Shown piece after piece: positions 1 through 12,819 of a DNA stretch of 64,000 nt. This stretch comes from Trema orientale (taxonomy: Eukaryota > Streptophyta > Magnoliopsida > Rosales > Cannabaceae). Within the stretch, counting starts at the first letter, position 1; the number at the start of each line of letters is the position of its first letter. The stretch is taken from contig JXTC01000029.1 in the NCBI GenBank assembly GCA_002914845.1, forward strand, positions 640,206 to 704,205, written 5' to 3'. Under the pieces are notes generated by a model. That model saw only the letters and a list, made by a program, of their open reading frames with translations. It was not told where the DNA came from and did not search any database. The position numbers were made by a program, and so were the translations under genes.

Positions 1-360
1 ACAGTGGACGTAGGCTCATCTTTTTTGGGGCTGAACCACTATAAAATTCTTATCTCCTTATTTACTTTGCTTTATCAACCCTTTTCACACACAAGCCACA
101 TCTCGTAATTTACTATATTCATTGTTGACAAAACCTCCGTCAACAATATTCAAGAATATCTTTTTCTTTTTTCTTTTTAATTTCTTGGAGAGTTTCACTA
201 GTTCTCTAATCTACGGGTGTTTGATAAAAAGTATATTACTTGATTCTGGAAGAAAGAACAAAAGAATAATACACCCAATTTTTGATGTTTAAAAAAAAAA
301 AACACTAGTTGATTGTGCTTGACTGTTTTTATTATTTAACCATCTTGGTGAAACCACTTG
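1..360. repeat. LTR-like retroelement debris at window edge
   Basis: No reading frame here resembles a protein. The opening bases, with a 'gtggacgtaggctcat' stretch followed by 'ctgaaccactataaa', resemble the R/U5 part of plant LTRs, and a similar 'gctgaatcaccacaaaatct' stretch occurs near 3750. A short hairpin (9-bp arms at 121-129 and 139-147) lies inside. The call rests on recalled LTR style and on the internal resemblance; the borders cannot be set because the window begins inside it. Confidence 0.35.
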
Positions 361-364
361 TGAA

Positions 365-1730
365 TTTTTATTTACTCCAGTCATCTAATTTCGGATAAAT
401 GTTAAAGTTTTGAAATATCTATTTACAGTTTAAGATGAACTCTGTTGACACTAAAAATTGGTTAATGACACTAAAATTGATGTAATAATGAGATTGTAAT
501 TTTGGATAGTAAAACTACTATAAAGAAGAAAGAACGATATAATTTTATAGTGGTTCAGTTGGAATTGATACAGCTTACGTCTATTATAGCCAATATTATT
601 GAGAGAATTTGTAAGAGAGAATTTACAAATGTACTTTTGGGGGTCTCAGATCCGATCCCCTTTTATTTGTTTTGGGGTCTATATATAATGTTGGAACAAG
701 CTTACTATAGCATTACTGTAGAGAGTATGTGGTAGTAGTTAGAAATAATGTAGAAATATCATGAGTAAGAGAGTTTTGACTCCCACTTTCTTGTTTACTG
801 AGTCGTAATAATTTCATCAATAATTGAAGAAACCAGATTTCGAAGCTGGCCTGCTTGCTCTCAATTATCATCCTTCTCCTCATTCCTTTGAGCAAGCCTT
901 TTCACCTCGAACACTATTGCAATTCTCGTAATCGTAAGTGAGCAGATTATTTGAGCAGGCTTTCTCGAGCAGACAAGAATTTATGCATAATAAACTCTAC
1001 ACAATGTTTATGGTAAAATTGTGCTTTAAGGATACAATACAATATTTAATAAATGGGACACGTGATCGCTTTGTTCTGGTTGAAGAGAGTAGGAAGCAGA
1101 AACAAAGAGAAGAAGAAGATACTGATATAATAAGAGTGAATATGGATGAAAGAAGAAGAGGGAGATGGATGATGGGATTTGTGGGAATGAGTGTGTGGAA
1201 AAAAAAAAAAGACTAAATTAAATAAAAGGAAAATTTAGGAATAATAAGGCATGTATTAAGTATTAGTTAAATCTCAAATTTTAATTGGGAGTATTGCTTT
1301 AGAAATAGTGTAGATAAAGTAGATAGAAGGATAGAGTAAGAGGGGTGAAAATCAGTTAAAAATGAACTCTAAACAATTCACTCGTCTAACTTCGAACAAA
1401 TGTTGAAATTTTAAAATATTTATTTACAATTTAAGATGAACTCTAAACAATGTTTATGGTAAATTGTGCTTTAAGGATACAATACAAAGTTCAATAAATG
1501 AGACACGTGATTTTTTTATTGTGGTCGAAGAGGGGTGAAAAGCAGAAACAATACAATATAGTAAGAGTGGGTATGGATGAAAGAAGAAGAGGAATATGGA
1601 AGGTGGGATTTGTGAGAATGAGTGTGTGGAAAAAGAAAAGACTCAATTAAATGAAAGGATAATTTTCAAATTTTAATTGGGAGTGTTGTTTTAGAAATAA
1701 TGTGGACAAAATAGAGAGAAGGGTGACAAT
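365..1730. repeat. Imperfect direct repeat of a noncoding element
   Basis: A block at about 990-1320 recurs at about 1440-1720. Shared landmarks are 'caatgtttatggtaaa', 'gacacgtgat', 'atggatgaaagaagaagag' and 'gagtgtgtggaaaaa'. A shorter leader at about 375-440 recurs at 1380-1450, marked by 'tttaagatgaactct'. The purine-rich text gives short open frames, but they are not conserved in length between copies, so it is treated as noncoding. The unit is roughly 450 bp. I do not recognise the family; a degraded MITE or a tandem duplication are both possible. Confidence 0.5.
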
Positions 1731-1845
1731 AGAGCCACAATTTTCTTAATTCTATTGTCAAGCTCAAAGAAAAATAAAATTGAAGAAACATATTTAGCAA
1801 TACAAGAGAGAGTTATGGGAGTTTATACGGTAACTATGAAGTAGA

Positions 1846-2574
1846 TGGGAACCGTTTGGTTCGCCTATTTGAATATGTGTATTTGAATGGAAATTGTGGA
1901 ATGTGTTATAATTGGAATGTGAGACATTTGAATGGAAAAAATAGTAGAATGTGGGGCCCGTTTGGTTCGTCTATTTGAATGGGTGTATTTGAATAGAAAT
2001 TGTGGAATGTGTTATAATTAGAATGGGAGACATTTGAATGGAAAAAATAGTGGAATGTGTTGTAATTAGAATGGGAACATTAGAATGGACCATTCAAAAA
2101 CACTTCCTCCCCTCCATTCTCATTCAAGATACAAAAAAATCATTCCAATGGTTAACTTTTTGGATGGACCATTTGAATGGAAAAACTGAATTGTTGAAAC
2201 AAACACACATTCTAAAAGATCATTTGAATAGAAAAACAGAATTGTTGAAACAAACACACATTCAAATGGATTTTCCATTCTAATGGAATGGAATGGTTGA
2301 AACAAACATGGCCGTGTTGTAATTAGAATTGGAAGCATTTGAATGGACCATTCAAAAACACCTCCCCCCCTCTATTCTCATTCAAGATACAAAAAAACCA
2401 TTCCAATGGTTAACTTTTCGGATGGACCATTTGAATGGAAAAACTGAATTGTTGAAACAAACACACATTCTAAAAGATCATTTGAATGGAAAAACTGAAT
2501 TATTGAAACAAACACACATTCAAATGGATTTTCAATTCCAATGGAATGGAATGGTTGAAACAAACGGGACCATA
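1846..2574. mobile_element. MITE-like element with internal tandem duplication
   Basis: The left end reads 'ccgtttggttcgcc' and the right end 'gaaacaaacgggacc', an imperfect terminal inverted repeat of the common hAT-type 'GGxCCCGTTTGGTTC' style. A second left-end motif sits inside at about 1955. The body contains two copies of a roughly 257-bp unit (about 2053-2309 and 2313-2569), sharing 'gaatggaccattcaaaaac', 'aagatacaaaaaa' and 'ttgttgaaacaaacacaca'. Open frames on both strands are by-products of the repeat. No transposase is present, so it would be non-autonomous. Confidence 0.55.
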
Positions 2575-3070
2575 TCTTTTCAGTTCTACTACATGCAATT
2601 GGATTTAAAGAGAGGTATACATTAAAAGAACAAAAAAGATAAAATGTACAGTGAATTTAACATCCCTCTTTTAGGATGCATGCAAGCAATGTTTTTTTTC
2701 TAGGTGCTAATAATTTGCAGTTAGAAATCACCTGAGAGATGCATATTCCTATAGATATCTGAAACTTATTCATAATCATATATGCAATTTATTGTTTTTT
2801 AGTTTTTGAGTGTGATGAAATTTATTTCTTTTGAAACCTTATATTTTCAACTAGTTAATAGACTTTTTATTTTTTATTTTTAAAAAACCAATTTACTTTA
2901 AGATTTAAGTTATCTAATATGGATGATATGGCTTATCTTGATTGTAGGGACAATAAATTAAGGGGAGCCTAGAAAAAGGACAGGTGATTTTTGATCTATT
3001 TGGAATCCTTTCCAGTAGTCTCAGACTAGTTAAAGACTTTATGACTTCGTTCTCTAAATTGTTTCTGCTA

Positions 3071-3138
3071 CCAATCGAGGAATGACTCGATGGATTCAGT
3101 GATACCAATCGAAGAATGACTCGATGGATTTTTGTGAT
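3071..3138. repeat. 34-bp tandem duplication
   Basis: Two adjacent copies of a unit beginning 'accaatcga' and containing 'gaatgactcgatggatt' (about 3071-3104 and 3105-3138), differing at a few bases. It lies in otherwise unassigned AT-rich DNA. Confidence 0.6.
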
Positions 3139-3800
3139 GTTGTCGACTCATCGAAGAGGTTTGCCATTAGTAATAAGGGCAAAATATACGACATTTTTGG
3201 CCACGTGAATATATCTGATGTTCGTATGAAAACTTGAGTTATAAATAGTGGTCATGAGCGTTTTTCTACCAGCTCGACAATTCTCAGCTAGTCGCATATG
3301 AGGAGAAGATTAACTTGAGCCTAGCCAGCCTGCTCATCCTAAAATCATCACACAAAGATCCTCCTAGATGACAAAGTTCCACATTGTTAGTGACGTTCTT
3401 CCTCGCGGTTGAAGTTCCTCCTTGCACTAGTCAGAAAGCCCAAAAGCGCGTGAATCCTCAGATGCGAGAAAGGCAATTTACAGGATATTAAAGGACAATT
3501 ACATCCTTTTAAGGGTAATTATCCAATCTCTTATATTTAATTAAAAATTCACAACTTCCTTATAGTGAACTGGAAACATTAGCCACCCTAACTCTATAAA
3601 TAGGGGGCTTTACCACCGTAAAGAAAAGTAAGATCATCCTGTATAGAGACGCAAAAAATACACATTGTTAGTCGTTCCAGCAAACTATTCTAATCTTTCT
3701 AAAAGTCAATAATGTCGACTTACAGGAAGTAAGCCTTTTCAACTGTGGCTGAATCACCACAAAATCTTGTGTTTATTAATTAGTATTATTATTATTACTT
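3139..3800 (+). repeat. Possible LTR remnant with TATA-like box
   Basis: A 'ctctataaataggggg' motif near 3590-3606 is followed about 150 bp on by a 'gctgaatcaccacaaaatct' stretch similar to one at the left edge of the window. This is the promoter plus R/U5 layout of a plant LTR. There are no coding sequences, no border repeats I can define and no target duplication, so this is weakly supported. Confidence 0.3.
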
Positions 3801-4035
3801 TAAATTATTTTTTTCTACTAACAAACCAGCAAATCCCATTGTTGATCACTTTTACATGTCAATAATTTGGTACTAGAAGAAGGACTTTTGATTTATCCAG
3901 CTGATTTTTTACACCGTTAATCACGGTGACAAGAAAATCAATTGAGCGCAAGGATGGATTAATAGCTACCAATATTATTATTACACATATGATAACTCTA
4001 TAAAATATAGTTATTTTTAAACATAAATTCATGAG

Positions 4036-4206
4036 TAATATGCTATAGAGCATCAGTGGTGCCCAGCACCACAATGACATGTCTGTCTATCACTGCATGA
4101 TTTAATTAATAAACAGGGTTCCAAATGGGCCCCATTATGTTTAGTCAGTGACAGACTGACATATCATTGTGGTGCTGTGCACCACTAGTGTTCCATAGTA
4201 TTATTC
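4036..4206. mobile_element. Fold-back MITE
   Basis: Two arms of about 60 bp are inverted copies of each other. The left arm includes 'agtggtgcccagcaccacaa' and the right arm includes its near complement 'ttgtggtgctgtgcaccact'. They are separated by a loop at about 4098-4139. Pairing extends outward through 'atgctatagag' and 'ttccatagtat' with mismatches. The short size, the long inverted arms and the lack of coding potential fit a miniature fold-back element. I could not identify a certain target-site duplication. Confidence 0.6.
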
Positions 4207-5060
4207 TAAATTTACACATTTTTGCTATGTTCTTGTAAAAATAAATTTATTTTAATTGTTATTGAGTTTTTTTTTATGTTATTTATTTATTTGTTTTATC
4301 TTATTTTATTTAAATGATTAGTTAATTTAGTTTAGTTTATTTCTATTTTGTTTTGTAGGTTAAAAGGACAAGAATGAAAACAACTAGAGTAAAAAGGGAA
4401 AAAACAATCATTGTGTAAATCAGAAAATCGAAAAAGGAAAAAAATATAAATTATATTAGGCCCAATTTCCGAACATGCAAGTAAAGAAGACACGAAACGT
4501 TCTCTTCTGGCCATTCGATCGAAGCCAAGGCATCCCGGATGCGCGCATGCAAGCCACTTCCCAACACTCTTGCGTGGAGAATAGAGGTGTGGGCCCTAAT
4601 TGTCGGCCAGTTCTCCATACCAGCAGATCCAGTGTTTCACGGCTCCTCTTTCTTTTGTGCATCTGCCTGTTTAAGCTACCACACATCATTCTCTTTACTC
4701 CAGCCAATTCTGCGAGCAACACGTGAAATCTACCAAAGTCTTAAACCCAACTACAGTATTTTTAGCTACACGTGATCATTCGGGACCTTTATGTTCAGAT
4801 CAATCTGGGCCATTTACTATTTAATCCAAAGGCTCAGGTTTTGTTTAGCTTTCCTTTTCATCTCATTTTCAAATATCACCCGCAAGATCTTCACGCACTT
4901 TCAATCAGAGCCGTACATTTTAGGTTATTTTGAGGGAGTTCTCATCAACTATATCTTTGAGCCACCAATGCTCCATTTTTGTAGGGTGAAAACTCCATTT
5001 TTTGAGCTAGAAAAACACGAAACAATATTTATTCATAAATGAATATATATTAATATATAT
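4207..5060. other. Intergenic, no gene seen
   Basis: AT-rich except for 4440-4790, which is markedly more GC-rich and contains overlapping open frames on both strands without recognisable protein similarity. The composition and a CACGTG-type site ('acacgtga') resemble the U3 region of an LTR, but no repeat partner was found in the window. Confidence 0.3.
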
Positions 5061-5303
5061 GGGCACCAATTCAATATGTATTTTTTATTTATTTATCCAT
5101 AAATATTGTTTTGTTTAATTAAAATTCATCACGCACCTTTTTTCATGATAAAAGTTGGAGAGAGAAAAATATTAAATAATGAGTATTAATTTTTATTATT
5201 TTTTCCTAACTACTCAAATTACGGTGGCCATTAGATTATGATCTAATGGCTAAAAAAAGATACCGATGGATAGGTAAAAAAAATACCTATTAAATTGGGA
5301 ACC
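5061..5303 (+). mobile_element. (TA)n-embedded MITE, copy B
   Basis: It begins 'gggcaccaattca' directly after a TA-repeat tract and ends 'ttgggaacc' directly before another. Near the right end is the subterminal inverted motif 'ccattagattatgatctaatgg'-like. The ends, inner motif and TA flanks match copies at 16039-16255 and, inverted, 32215-32459. It is 243 bp with no coding capacity. Confidence 0.65.
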
Positions 5304-7852
5304 TATATATATATATATTTAGTTCTTTAGGGGGATTTTAGTTTTAGATTTTATATTTAGTATTTAATATTTTACAGAGCCCCTTGGAGACCTCTTAGGA
5401 GACAACTCCATTGACAAAACCTTAGAGCACCAAAAACTAATCTTTGAAATTAGAGGAGGCTAAAGGTAAGAAAGAGCAACTTGGATCTAAAGAGACAAAA
5501 GAAGAAGGAGAAAAATCGCAAGAAGATTTAGGACACCGTTTATGAGCTTTTTTTTTTCTCCCCTCTATTTTTCTATTTTGCATTGGTTGTTGATAAAAAT
5601 GCTTATTCCCTTGCTTTGTCAATTTTTTTTTTCCTTTTATTTTGATTTTGTTTTCTCAGGATGAGATAGAACCCAATCTTGAACTTGTGATTTTTCTTGT
5701 TTAATTAATTTATGCTTAATTTCATTATTGTTGATTATTTTTTACTTTATTTGATGCTTGTGAATGCTTGATCAACATTTACATAATATTAGAATTAATT
5801 TGATATTAAAAGGTAATAATTAATTCTAAACTGTTTAGAATATCATAAGTGACTATAAGATAAAAATATTTATGGGATTGTGTAGTGTAATAGGAATTTC
5901 AGAACTTAGTGCTTTCTGAGAAGTGAGAATCCTCACGTAACTGTAGGAAGGACTTTTTAGATTAGTTTGCTAATGCTTGAGCTAAATACATAAGGAATTC
6001 TGCTGTCAATAATTGAAAATAAAACTATTTAATTTCATTAGGAAATTTGGGCTTAGTTATGATGAAATCAAAATCTCTAAATTATTGTATTTTTTATCTT
6101 TATTAGTTATTTTCTTGCTTATTTTTATTGTTGTTATCTTGTAAACTTTATCTTTGAATTTTTAAATAATTTTTAGCATTAATAATTTTGGTATTTAACC
6201 GATTTTACATAATCCTCATGTAATCAACATTCCACTCATACATTTTATTACTTGACATGATTCATATACTTGCAAATATGTGCAACAACCTGCCGTCGAC
6301 AATGTTGTTACCGACACTATTAACAGTGCAACCACCACTAAAACCACAATAAACCTAAATAGATCTCAATCCAATGGTTATGACTCGAGAGGAGTATCAA
6401 GAATGGGATTATTCTCCTTTTGATATGTGATTAATTAAAGAATGAAAAAAAAATAAAGAAATTTTTATACTTTTAATTTTGGCTCTTTGAATTTTGAGAC
6501 TCTTTAGAGCAATATTTTTATTTGAGGCATGTAGGAGTAGAAAGTACAGCATAAGGTTCTTTAATATTAGTGTAAGTACATATATTTTGAAAAATGATTT
6601 TGGAAAATAACACTTCATTTAATTTTACATTGGAATGGAATTAGTATTCCAGTGGTTCTCTTTAGGAATTAGTTAGGATTCATTTGTTTTGGTAGAATAG
6701 CTATTTCTACGCTTTTTTGTCAAATTAAACAAAGGAAGAAGTTTATGCAAGAATTGCCATTCTATTCTATTCCATCAAACCAAACACTAACTAAGAGTCT
6801 AAATTACTTATTAGAAGTGTGGTTTTCTCTCTCCTCCCTCTTTCTTATACTTATCTTACCTAATTTTAACAATTAGGAATATTTTTGTCAAATATGACTA
6901 ATACGATTTTATTCATTAGTTAACCTAAAAATTTAACTAAATAATTGAATCTTCCCTAAAAAAAAAAAAAAAAAAACTAAATAATTAAATCTATACTCTT
7001 ATTTTCACCTTACTTAAAAAGTAACGTCAATGTTACCCCCTAAAATGATATATATCTAGTCATTGTATGTAATAGAGGGGTTATATATGATGTCACTTAA
7101 GAAAGTGATGTCGTAGATATACACAACATAGCTTTTTAAGTGATGTTGTAAGTCACGTTACTTTTTAAGTGGCGGAAAAAGTGTTTCCTAAGATCCTTTT
7201 TAGTTAAAATTCATTTAAATGCCCTAGATTTTATAAAAAAAAAAAAAAAAAGTGAGTTATAGACAACACAGAACACATAAATAGCACCAGAGTATAGCAC
7301 TAAGATTCACAAATATAACCTAAACCACAAAAATACTAATTTATACATATAAGCATGCAATGAAGTCTAATTTAAGTAAAGTTACATTATAGACTAAATA
7401 TAACAAATTGGACAAATCGTATATTTTCCTCCGAAATCATTGCCTATATAGAGTTCTGCCCCTCAAATTATTTTTTATTGCATAAATTCTCCTTGTATTA
7501 TTTGTTTATTACAAACTTCATCCTTCTGTTAAAATGCATGAATAATTTAACAAAACTGATAACTTATTAAATATTTTAAAAATTCTAATCAATTTATTTA
7601 TTTTAAAATTAGATAAAGTTATTTTTCTAAGTTAAATTAAAATATATATTTTTTCTCTCTCCTCTCTTAACGCTTCACCAGTAGGTCCGAGACCATTGGG
7701 TTTTCTTGTATTTTTAATATATATATACATAAACAATTAATTCAACTTCAATACAGTTGAAGGCATCATAACTTAATTAAGCATGTATATTTTCTCACAT
7801 ATTCTGAATATGTTTTCTTAATGATGATGCGTAGAATAATGTCAAGTTACTA
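5304..7852. other. Intergenic AT-rich DNA, no gene seen
   Basis: No open frame here resembles a protein. 5390-6300 has the monotone style of a plant LTR or retroelement leader, but I found no terminal repeats. 6650-6790 begins and ends with 'ggaatggaatt' and 'attccatcaaaccaaacac' type sequence, reminiscent of a small hAT-like MITE. Long A/T runs occur at 6959 and 7233. Confidence 0.3.
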
Positions 7853-7898
7853 AGGGTCCATTTGGTATAGGATTCGAATCCTATACCAAACGCGCCCT
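7853..7898. mobile_element. Tiny palindromic fold-back element
   Basis: 7861-7890 is a perfect 30-nt palindrome (arm 'tttggtataggattc'). It is flanked by 'agggtcca' on the left and 'cgcgccct' on the right, so the symmetry continues imperfectly for about 8 more bases each side. The outer bases fit the GGGC(G/C)CGTTTGG ends of common hAT-like MITEs, which suggests two terminal repeats with nothing between them. Confidence 0.55.
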
Positions 7899-8875
7899 AA
7901 TTTTCTCTCGTATTCATATATGCTTTCTCATCTGGAGATAATCCATGCTGCGAGAAGTATTGAAGATTTTTACAGATACTAATTGACAATTTCGCTGTTA
8001 CGAAGATCTATTTCCAATCTAAACCTTACGAATATGAATCGAATGTGTTTTGGATACAAGCGACATTAAAAAGAAAGCAAGAAAGAAAGAAAATTATCGG
8101 ATCAAAAATGCCGAATTTGTAACCCAGATTGATCGTTTCGATGAGATCTACAAGAAATTTCAATAATTTCAGTTATTAAATAACAATCTTGGATTAATCA
8201 GATCATGAAATTTCTAAAAATGGATTAAATAAGAAAAAAATTGATAAAGAAACCTAATAATGAGCGTGAGAGAGAGAGAGAGAGAGAGAAATAACGAGAA
8301 AATGTCAAAACTTGATATCAAGTGAAGGAAAATCCAAGAACTAAGAATCATAGATCTTGAATATTGTAAAATTGATTCTTTTTCATTTTAAGAGACATTT
8401 TTTGAAGAAAGGGATGGTACTGTTGAAGCGTGAAGGAGGGGGGAAAGGAAGATGAAGAGAGTAAAAAAAATATTTTAATTTAACTTTAAAAAATAACTTT
8501 ATCTAATTTTACAATAATTAAGAAATCAAAAATTTTAAAATATTTGTCATGTATAAAAACCAAAATTTTTAAAGGATATTCTAGTAATTTTTGCAAAAAA
8601 AAATAATTAATTAAACATTTTATTTTATATAAGTGGCATAACCCGTTTTTGTTTTTTAAATGGAACATTCTTTTTTTTTTTCCATCACTCTCCCGATAAC
8701 TCCATCTGCCATTTTTTTTTTGCCTTTCTTTTTTATTTTCTTTTCCTCTGTCTTTTCTTCTTTTTTCTTCTTCCTTCAACCATGACCAATCACCAACTTC
8801 TCTCTTCTCTCCATGCAGTACCACAAGGAAACAACTAGTATGAGCCTCGCCACCTTGCTCCTTGCTATGCCACCT
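7899..8875. other. Intergenic, no gene seen
   Basis: AT-rich with a short (GA)n tract at about 8270-8289 and several homopolymer runs. An open frame on the minus strand at 8486-8824 is lysine/arginine-rich and follows low-complexity pyrimidine tracts; it resembles no protein I know and is not called as a gene. Confidence 0.3.
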
Positions 8876-11302
8876 TCAAGATCCAAGCTCCTCCTCCTTG
8901 GTTGGTTGTTAGAATACGAAGTTGTAGGTAGTTAAACTAGGCCAAACAACCACAAAAAATGAAAACGGCCGCAAAAGTTTCTGGCGCCACCGTGCTGCCA
9001 ACTGGCCACCTAGAGGGCTGCCGCCGGTCTCTTTGGACTCATCTCATCACGAGCTTCCATTCAAGACCCTTCTCACATCCTAGTTCACCGTCGGTGAGCA
9101 TTTCGTAACTCGTTTTTGTAATTGATTTGTGGTATTTTTTTTGTGAAGTTATTTTTATGGCCATAAAAGTTATATGGCCATAAAAGTTATATGAGGTAAA
9201 AGAGGGATTTGAATCACGAATAGATGTGGCTGAATTGTGTAGGAGTGAAATCTGAATTAAAGACAGTGGTATTTTTTTAATTCAAGCTCAAGTGCAGTAT
9301 TTTTGAAATCTAACATAGTATTGGGCTGGTATGACTGATAATGGACCTTGGGCCAAGTTTAGAAAAATGTCATTTTTATAAATAAAATAAAAAGTTGATA
9401 CATTCATAACCCAATTCATACGAAAATGGTATTTTTGTAACCATAATAAATATTCCCATTTGAGCCTCGGGCTTGTGGACTGGAATATTGGTATTTGTAT
9501 AAATATTTTCCAAAAATGGTATTGTTGTAATCTGATAAAGTATTAGGCCGAAAGTATGGTATATCAGAAATTGAGCCTTGGGCGGAGTTGAGAAAAAGTG
9601 ATATTTTCCTAAATAGTTCTGAGATGATGATATTTTCTGATCTGAAAAGTGCAATTTTATAAATATTCAGAAAAGATGATATTTTTTTTAAATACGTTGG
9701 AAAAAGTGATATTTTAGTAACTTTCGGAATTAATGCCCAATTAAGGCTCAGAACCTCGAATTAAAATTTCGACTTCAATTTTGGATTTAATGAGGTCAAG
9801 AAACGAGTTTTGATATAACAACATTGATATGTTTCGATGTAGCACGAATTTTGAAACACGATGCTCGTGAATAGTGTTGTTTAGCGTGCTAAGGACCAGG
9901 TTTTGGCTCTAACCCAAATTTTTTGAGTTATATATCTAACTTAACTAATTTGGATGCTAGGAATGCAGTGGTGAGGCTTGTTTTGCCATTTGAGACTCCG
10001 TTGAAAATGTCAACCTTCAAAGTAAGCAAAAGGGATTTATGAAACCACCTCTCGAGCACCATAACGACTAATGAGAAATTCGACGAATGCTGATAGCTTA
10101 GCATAGTTATTATCTCAAGATAGGGGTTCAATTACTTAGTTTTATACTGTTTTTATTTAAATGTGCATTATGACTGATTTATAAAAAATCGTGAATAATA
10201 TGATGATTTGATAAATTGATAAAAAATATTGAGTTATATTGGGATTAGACTGTGTGATTTTTATACATATTTTAAAATTATGATTATAGGGTGATACAAC
10301 GGATTACTACCCATGTTATAGTAAATCTCAGAATAATGCCAGATGAATTTTTAAAGCATGATTTGATTAATTATTGGATGCATAGTTATTATGAACTGGT
10401 ACATGTTGTACATACTCTAGGATCATACACATGAGTTCTATTATTACATCACAGTAGTTTAGATCGTTAGCGAGTTACTGCAGTGTTAGGTAAATGACCT
10501 AGGAACCCGTGCATGGTTTAGCTGATATACTACTAGGTTGTATCAGGATGCTGGGTACCTTAGTAAGGGGTATTACAGGGCCTCGATAGGAGAGCTTACT
10601 CATATACATTAGTTGATATATGATATGTACAATTATGTGGACTTTTGGTTTTATTGAAAATGAGGATCAAATATGATTTTGAATACTTTGTGATCCTAGT
10701 TTTATAAATCAATTTGAAAAAAGGCATTAACCAGACAGGTTTGAAAAAAATTATATCCATTCGAAAAACTAATTGGATTCCTACTGAGCATACGAATGCT
10801 CATTCTCTCTTATTTTTCTCTTTCCTGAATTACATTGGCAAGATAGACTTTTGGTTGGCTAGTACAATACTAGAGTTGTTCTTTATAATCATATCCATTC
10901 CTTTGGGTTCATATCTCGATGTAAAAATTCTCTCTTTTTTTTCGTTAATTATTTAGCCATATTTAATATACTTACAAGCAGATGTATGCCGGGATTTTAA
11001 ATCACGATTATTAACTTTAAGAATTTGAGGATAATTAGAAACTGTAAAAAGACAATAAAAAATTTTAAATGTTTGGCCTTTTTTAGTATAATACTAATTA
11101 ATGAGTGATTTCAAATGGTAAAATTTAATCCGTGAGTGATTATTATGGGTTTTCTAAGGTTGTCGTTTTCTTCCGTAAGTTATCGTTTTCAAAGGTTTTA
11201 GAAAATATAAGCTTTTTCATTGTTTCATAAAAATATATTTTTACTAATTTATAATTTATAAAATTACTCTTCTGCCATTAGCCCGGATTTGGATCGTGAT
11301 AC
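8876..11302 (+). repeat. Old Ty3-type LTR, opposite orientation to 51-59 kb element
   Basis: Read on the plus strand, this stretch matches the reverse complement of the LTR at 51075-53236 at several ordered landmarks: a GC-rich block with 'cgtcggtgagca' near 9090, 'cctactgagcatacgaatgctca' near 10779, and the end 'cttctgccattagcccgga' running into 'tcgtgata' near 11300. Short repeated 'aatggtatttttgtaa'-like units fill 9370-9720. No pol sequence accompanies it, so it is probably a solo or truncated LTR. The left border is uncertain and no target duplication could be matched. Confidence 0.6.
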
Positions 11303-12819
11303 CACATCACCAACTCTGTTAAATTATACACAAATTTTAACAGAAGGAGAAAGTTTACAACAAACAAATAATACGAGGGTAACCTATGCAACAAAAAATA
11401 AGTCGGGAGTACAACTCTATATAGGCAATAATTCAGGAAGAAAATATACAATTTATCCTAACAAATTCCTACCATTAATCTAAACGACTTTAGTGAACCT
11501 TGTAAGTGACAATTCAGAAGATAATCTTTAATGACATAAAAGATAACCTCAAGTGATATTATCAGAAATCTCTACTTCTATTCTTTACGAAATATATTAA
11601 CTTCTTCCTCTGAATAGAAACTTTGTCCATCGAACTATGCATTTACAAAAATATTTTTTTTTTTATGATATGAAACTTTCATTTGAAATGCTCAAAAATA
11701 AAATTCAAATTTATACACAATTAGGTATCTTATAGTGAGAAATAATCTAACATTAAGCTAATCAATTTAACTTATATTTGCATATATAGAACTGCACTTT
11801 ATACTTGCTGGTTTTCCGGAACACTATTTGTATATATAAGGAGAACATGACATAACAATAAGTTAGAATTAATAATCTACAATTAACAAATATAACAATA
11901 ATACTTTTGTATACTAAGATTGTTTATAAGTTATAGGCGATATGGTCTAGATCTATTTGACACTTTGGATGCATATTATGCCCTTTTGATAAAAACATGG
12001 AAATGAAATAAAAGATACACAAGTTAATATTAATTTCTATAAAATATTAATAATAACTAACTAACCATGAAAAAATTATTCTACCATCGTGAGACCAATT
12101 TCATCACGATCGTTCAAGTTTAGAGAATTTGTAAACCAAATATATTCTTTCGGTGGGTAAAAGAGAAGCAATATTTATTTTGGTCAAATTCATTAAAAAA
12201 ATAAGTGTTCTTGTATCTTATTAACACTTACTTATTTAACAAAAAGGCACATGATCACATTAACATCTTTTTCATTCTTCATACTAAACTCCAAAATGTT
12301 GCCAACTCTCTTCTTATACTCATTGATAATCTATCCCTCATGGTCCTCTTTTTATTCATTGTAACCACAATAGGAAAGAGGAAAAAATAAATATAAGCTT
12401 AAACTAAATTTTTTAACAAAAGCTTAAACTAAAATTTGACGAATAGAGAAAAAAAAATAAATTGAAAAAAATGAATTAATTTCTAAGTTAACTAAACAGA
12501 GAATTTGAAAAAAAAAAAAAAAATGGACAGACTCTCCCCGATTTCTATGTCTTATCCAATTTTTAATACACAATATACAACATCAGCATAAATACTTTCC
12601 ATTCCATTGCATTCAATTATCTGCAACCAAACTCTACTTTAGAGCCATTGTAACTTCAAACACATTCCTTGATTTACTTACTTATTATAATGCCATATCA
12701 ACAAAAATAAAAAATAAGGTGTGTATGTGTATCCAGTTAGGCCTAAATATTAATTCATGAATGAAATAGACAACATCACTAGAAAAACATTACAAATAGA
12801 GAATAATAAACACAGGCTT
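11303..12819. other. Intergenic, 3' flank of the HD-ZIP IV gene
   Basis: AT-rich with no recognisable protein. The last few hundred bases before 12820 will include the 3' UTR of the minus-strand HD-ZIP IV gene, but I cannot place its polyadenylation site. Confidence 0.4.

Noticed and set aside
2038-2625. Overlapping open frames repeating 'HSNGP' and 'HLNGKTELLKQTH' phrases
   Set aside because: They are on both strands of a tandemly repeated MITE and follow the DNA repeat, not protein constraint.
4456-4775. Three overlapping open frames around 4.5 kb
   Set aside because: They are on both strands in a GC-richer stretch, with no splice partners or recognisable domains.
5061-5303. CRISPR-like or satellite repeat, because the same sequence recurs
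   Set aside because: Copies are dispersed, have inverted ends and TA borders; they are MITEs, and CRISPR arrays are not expected in a plant nucleus.
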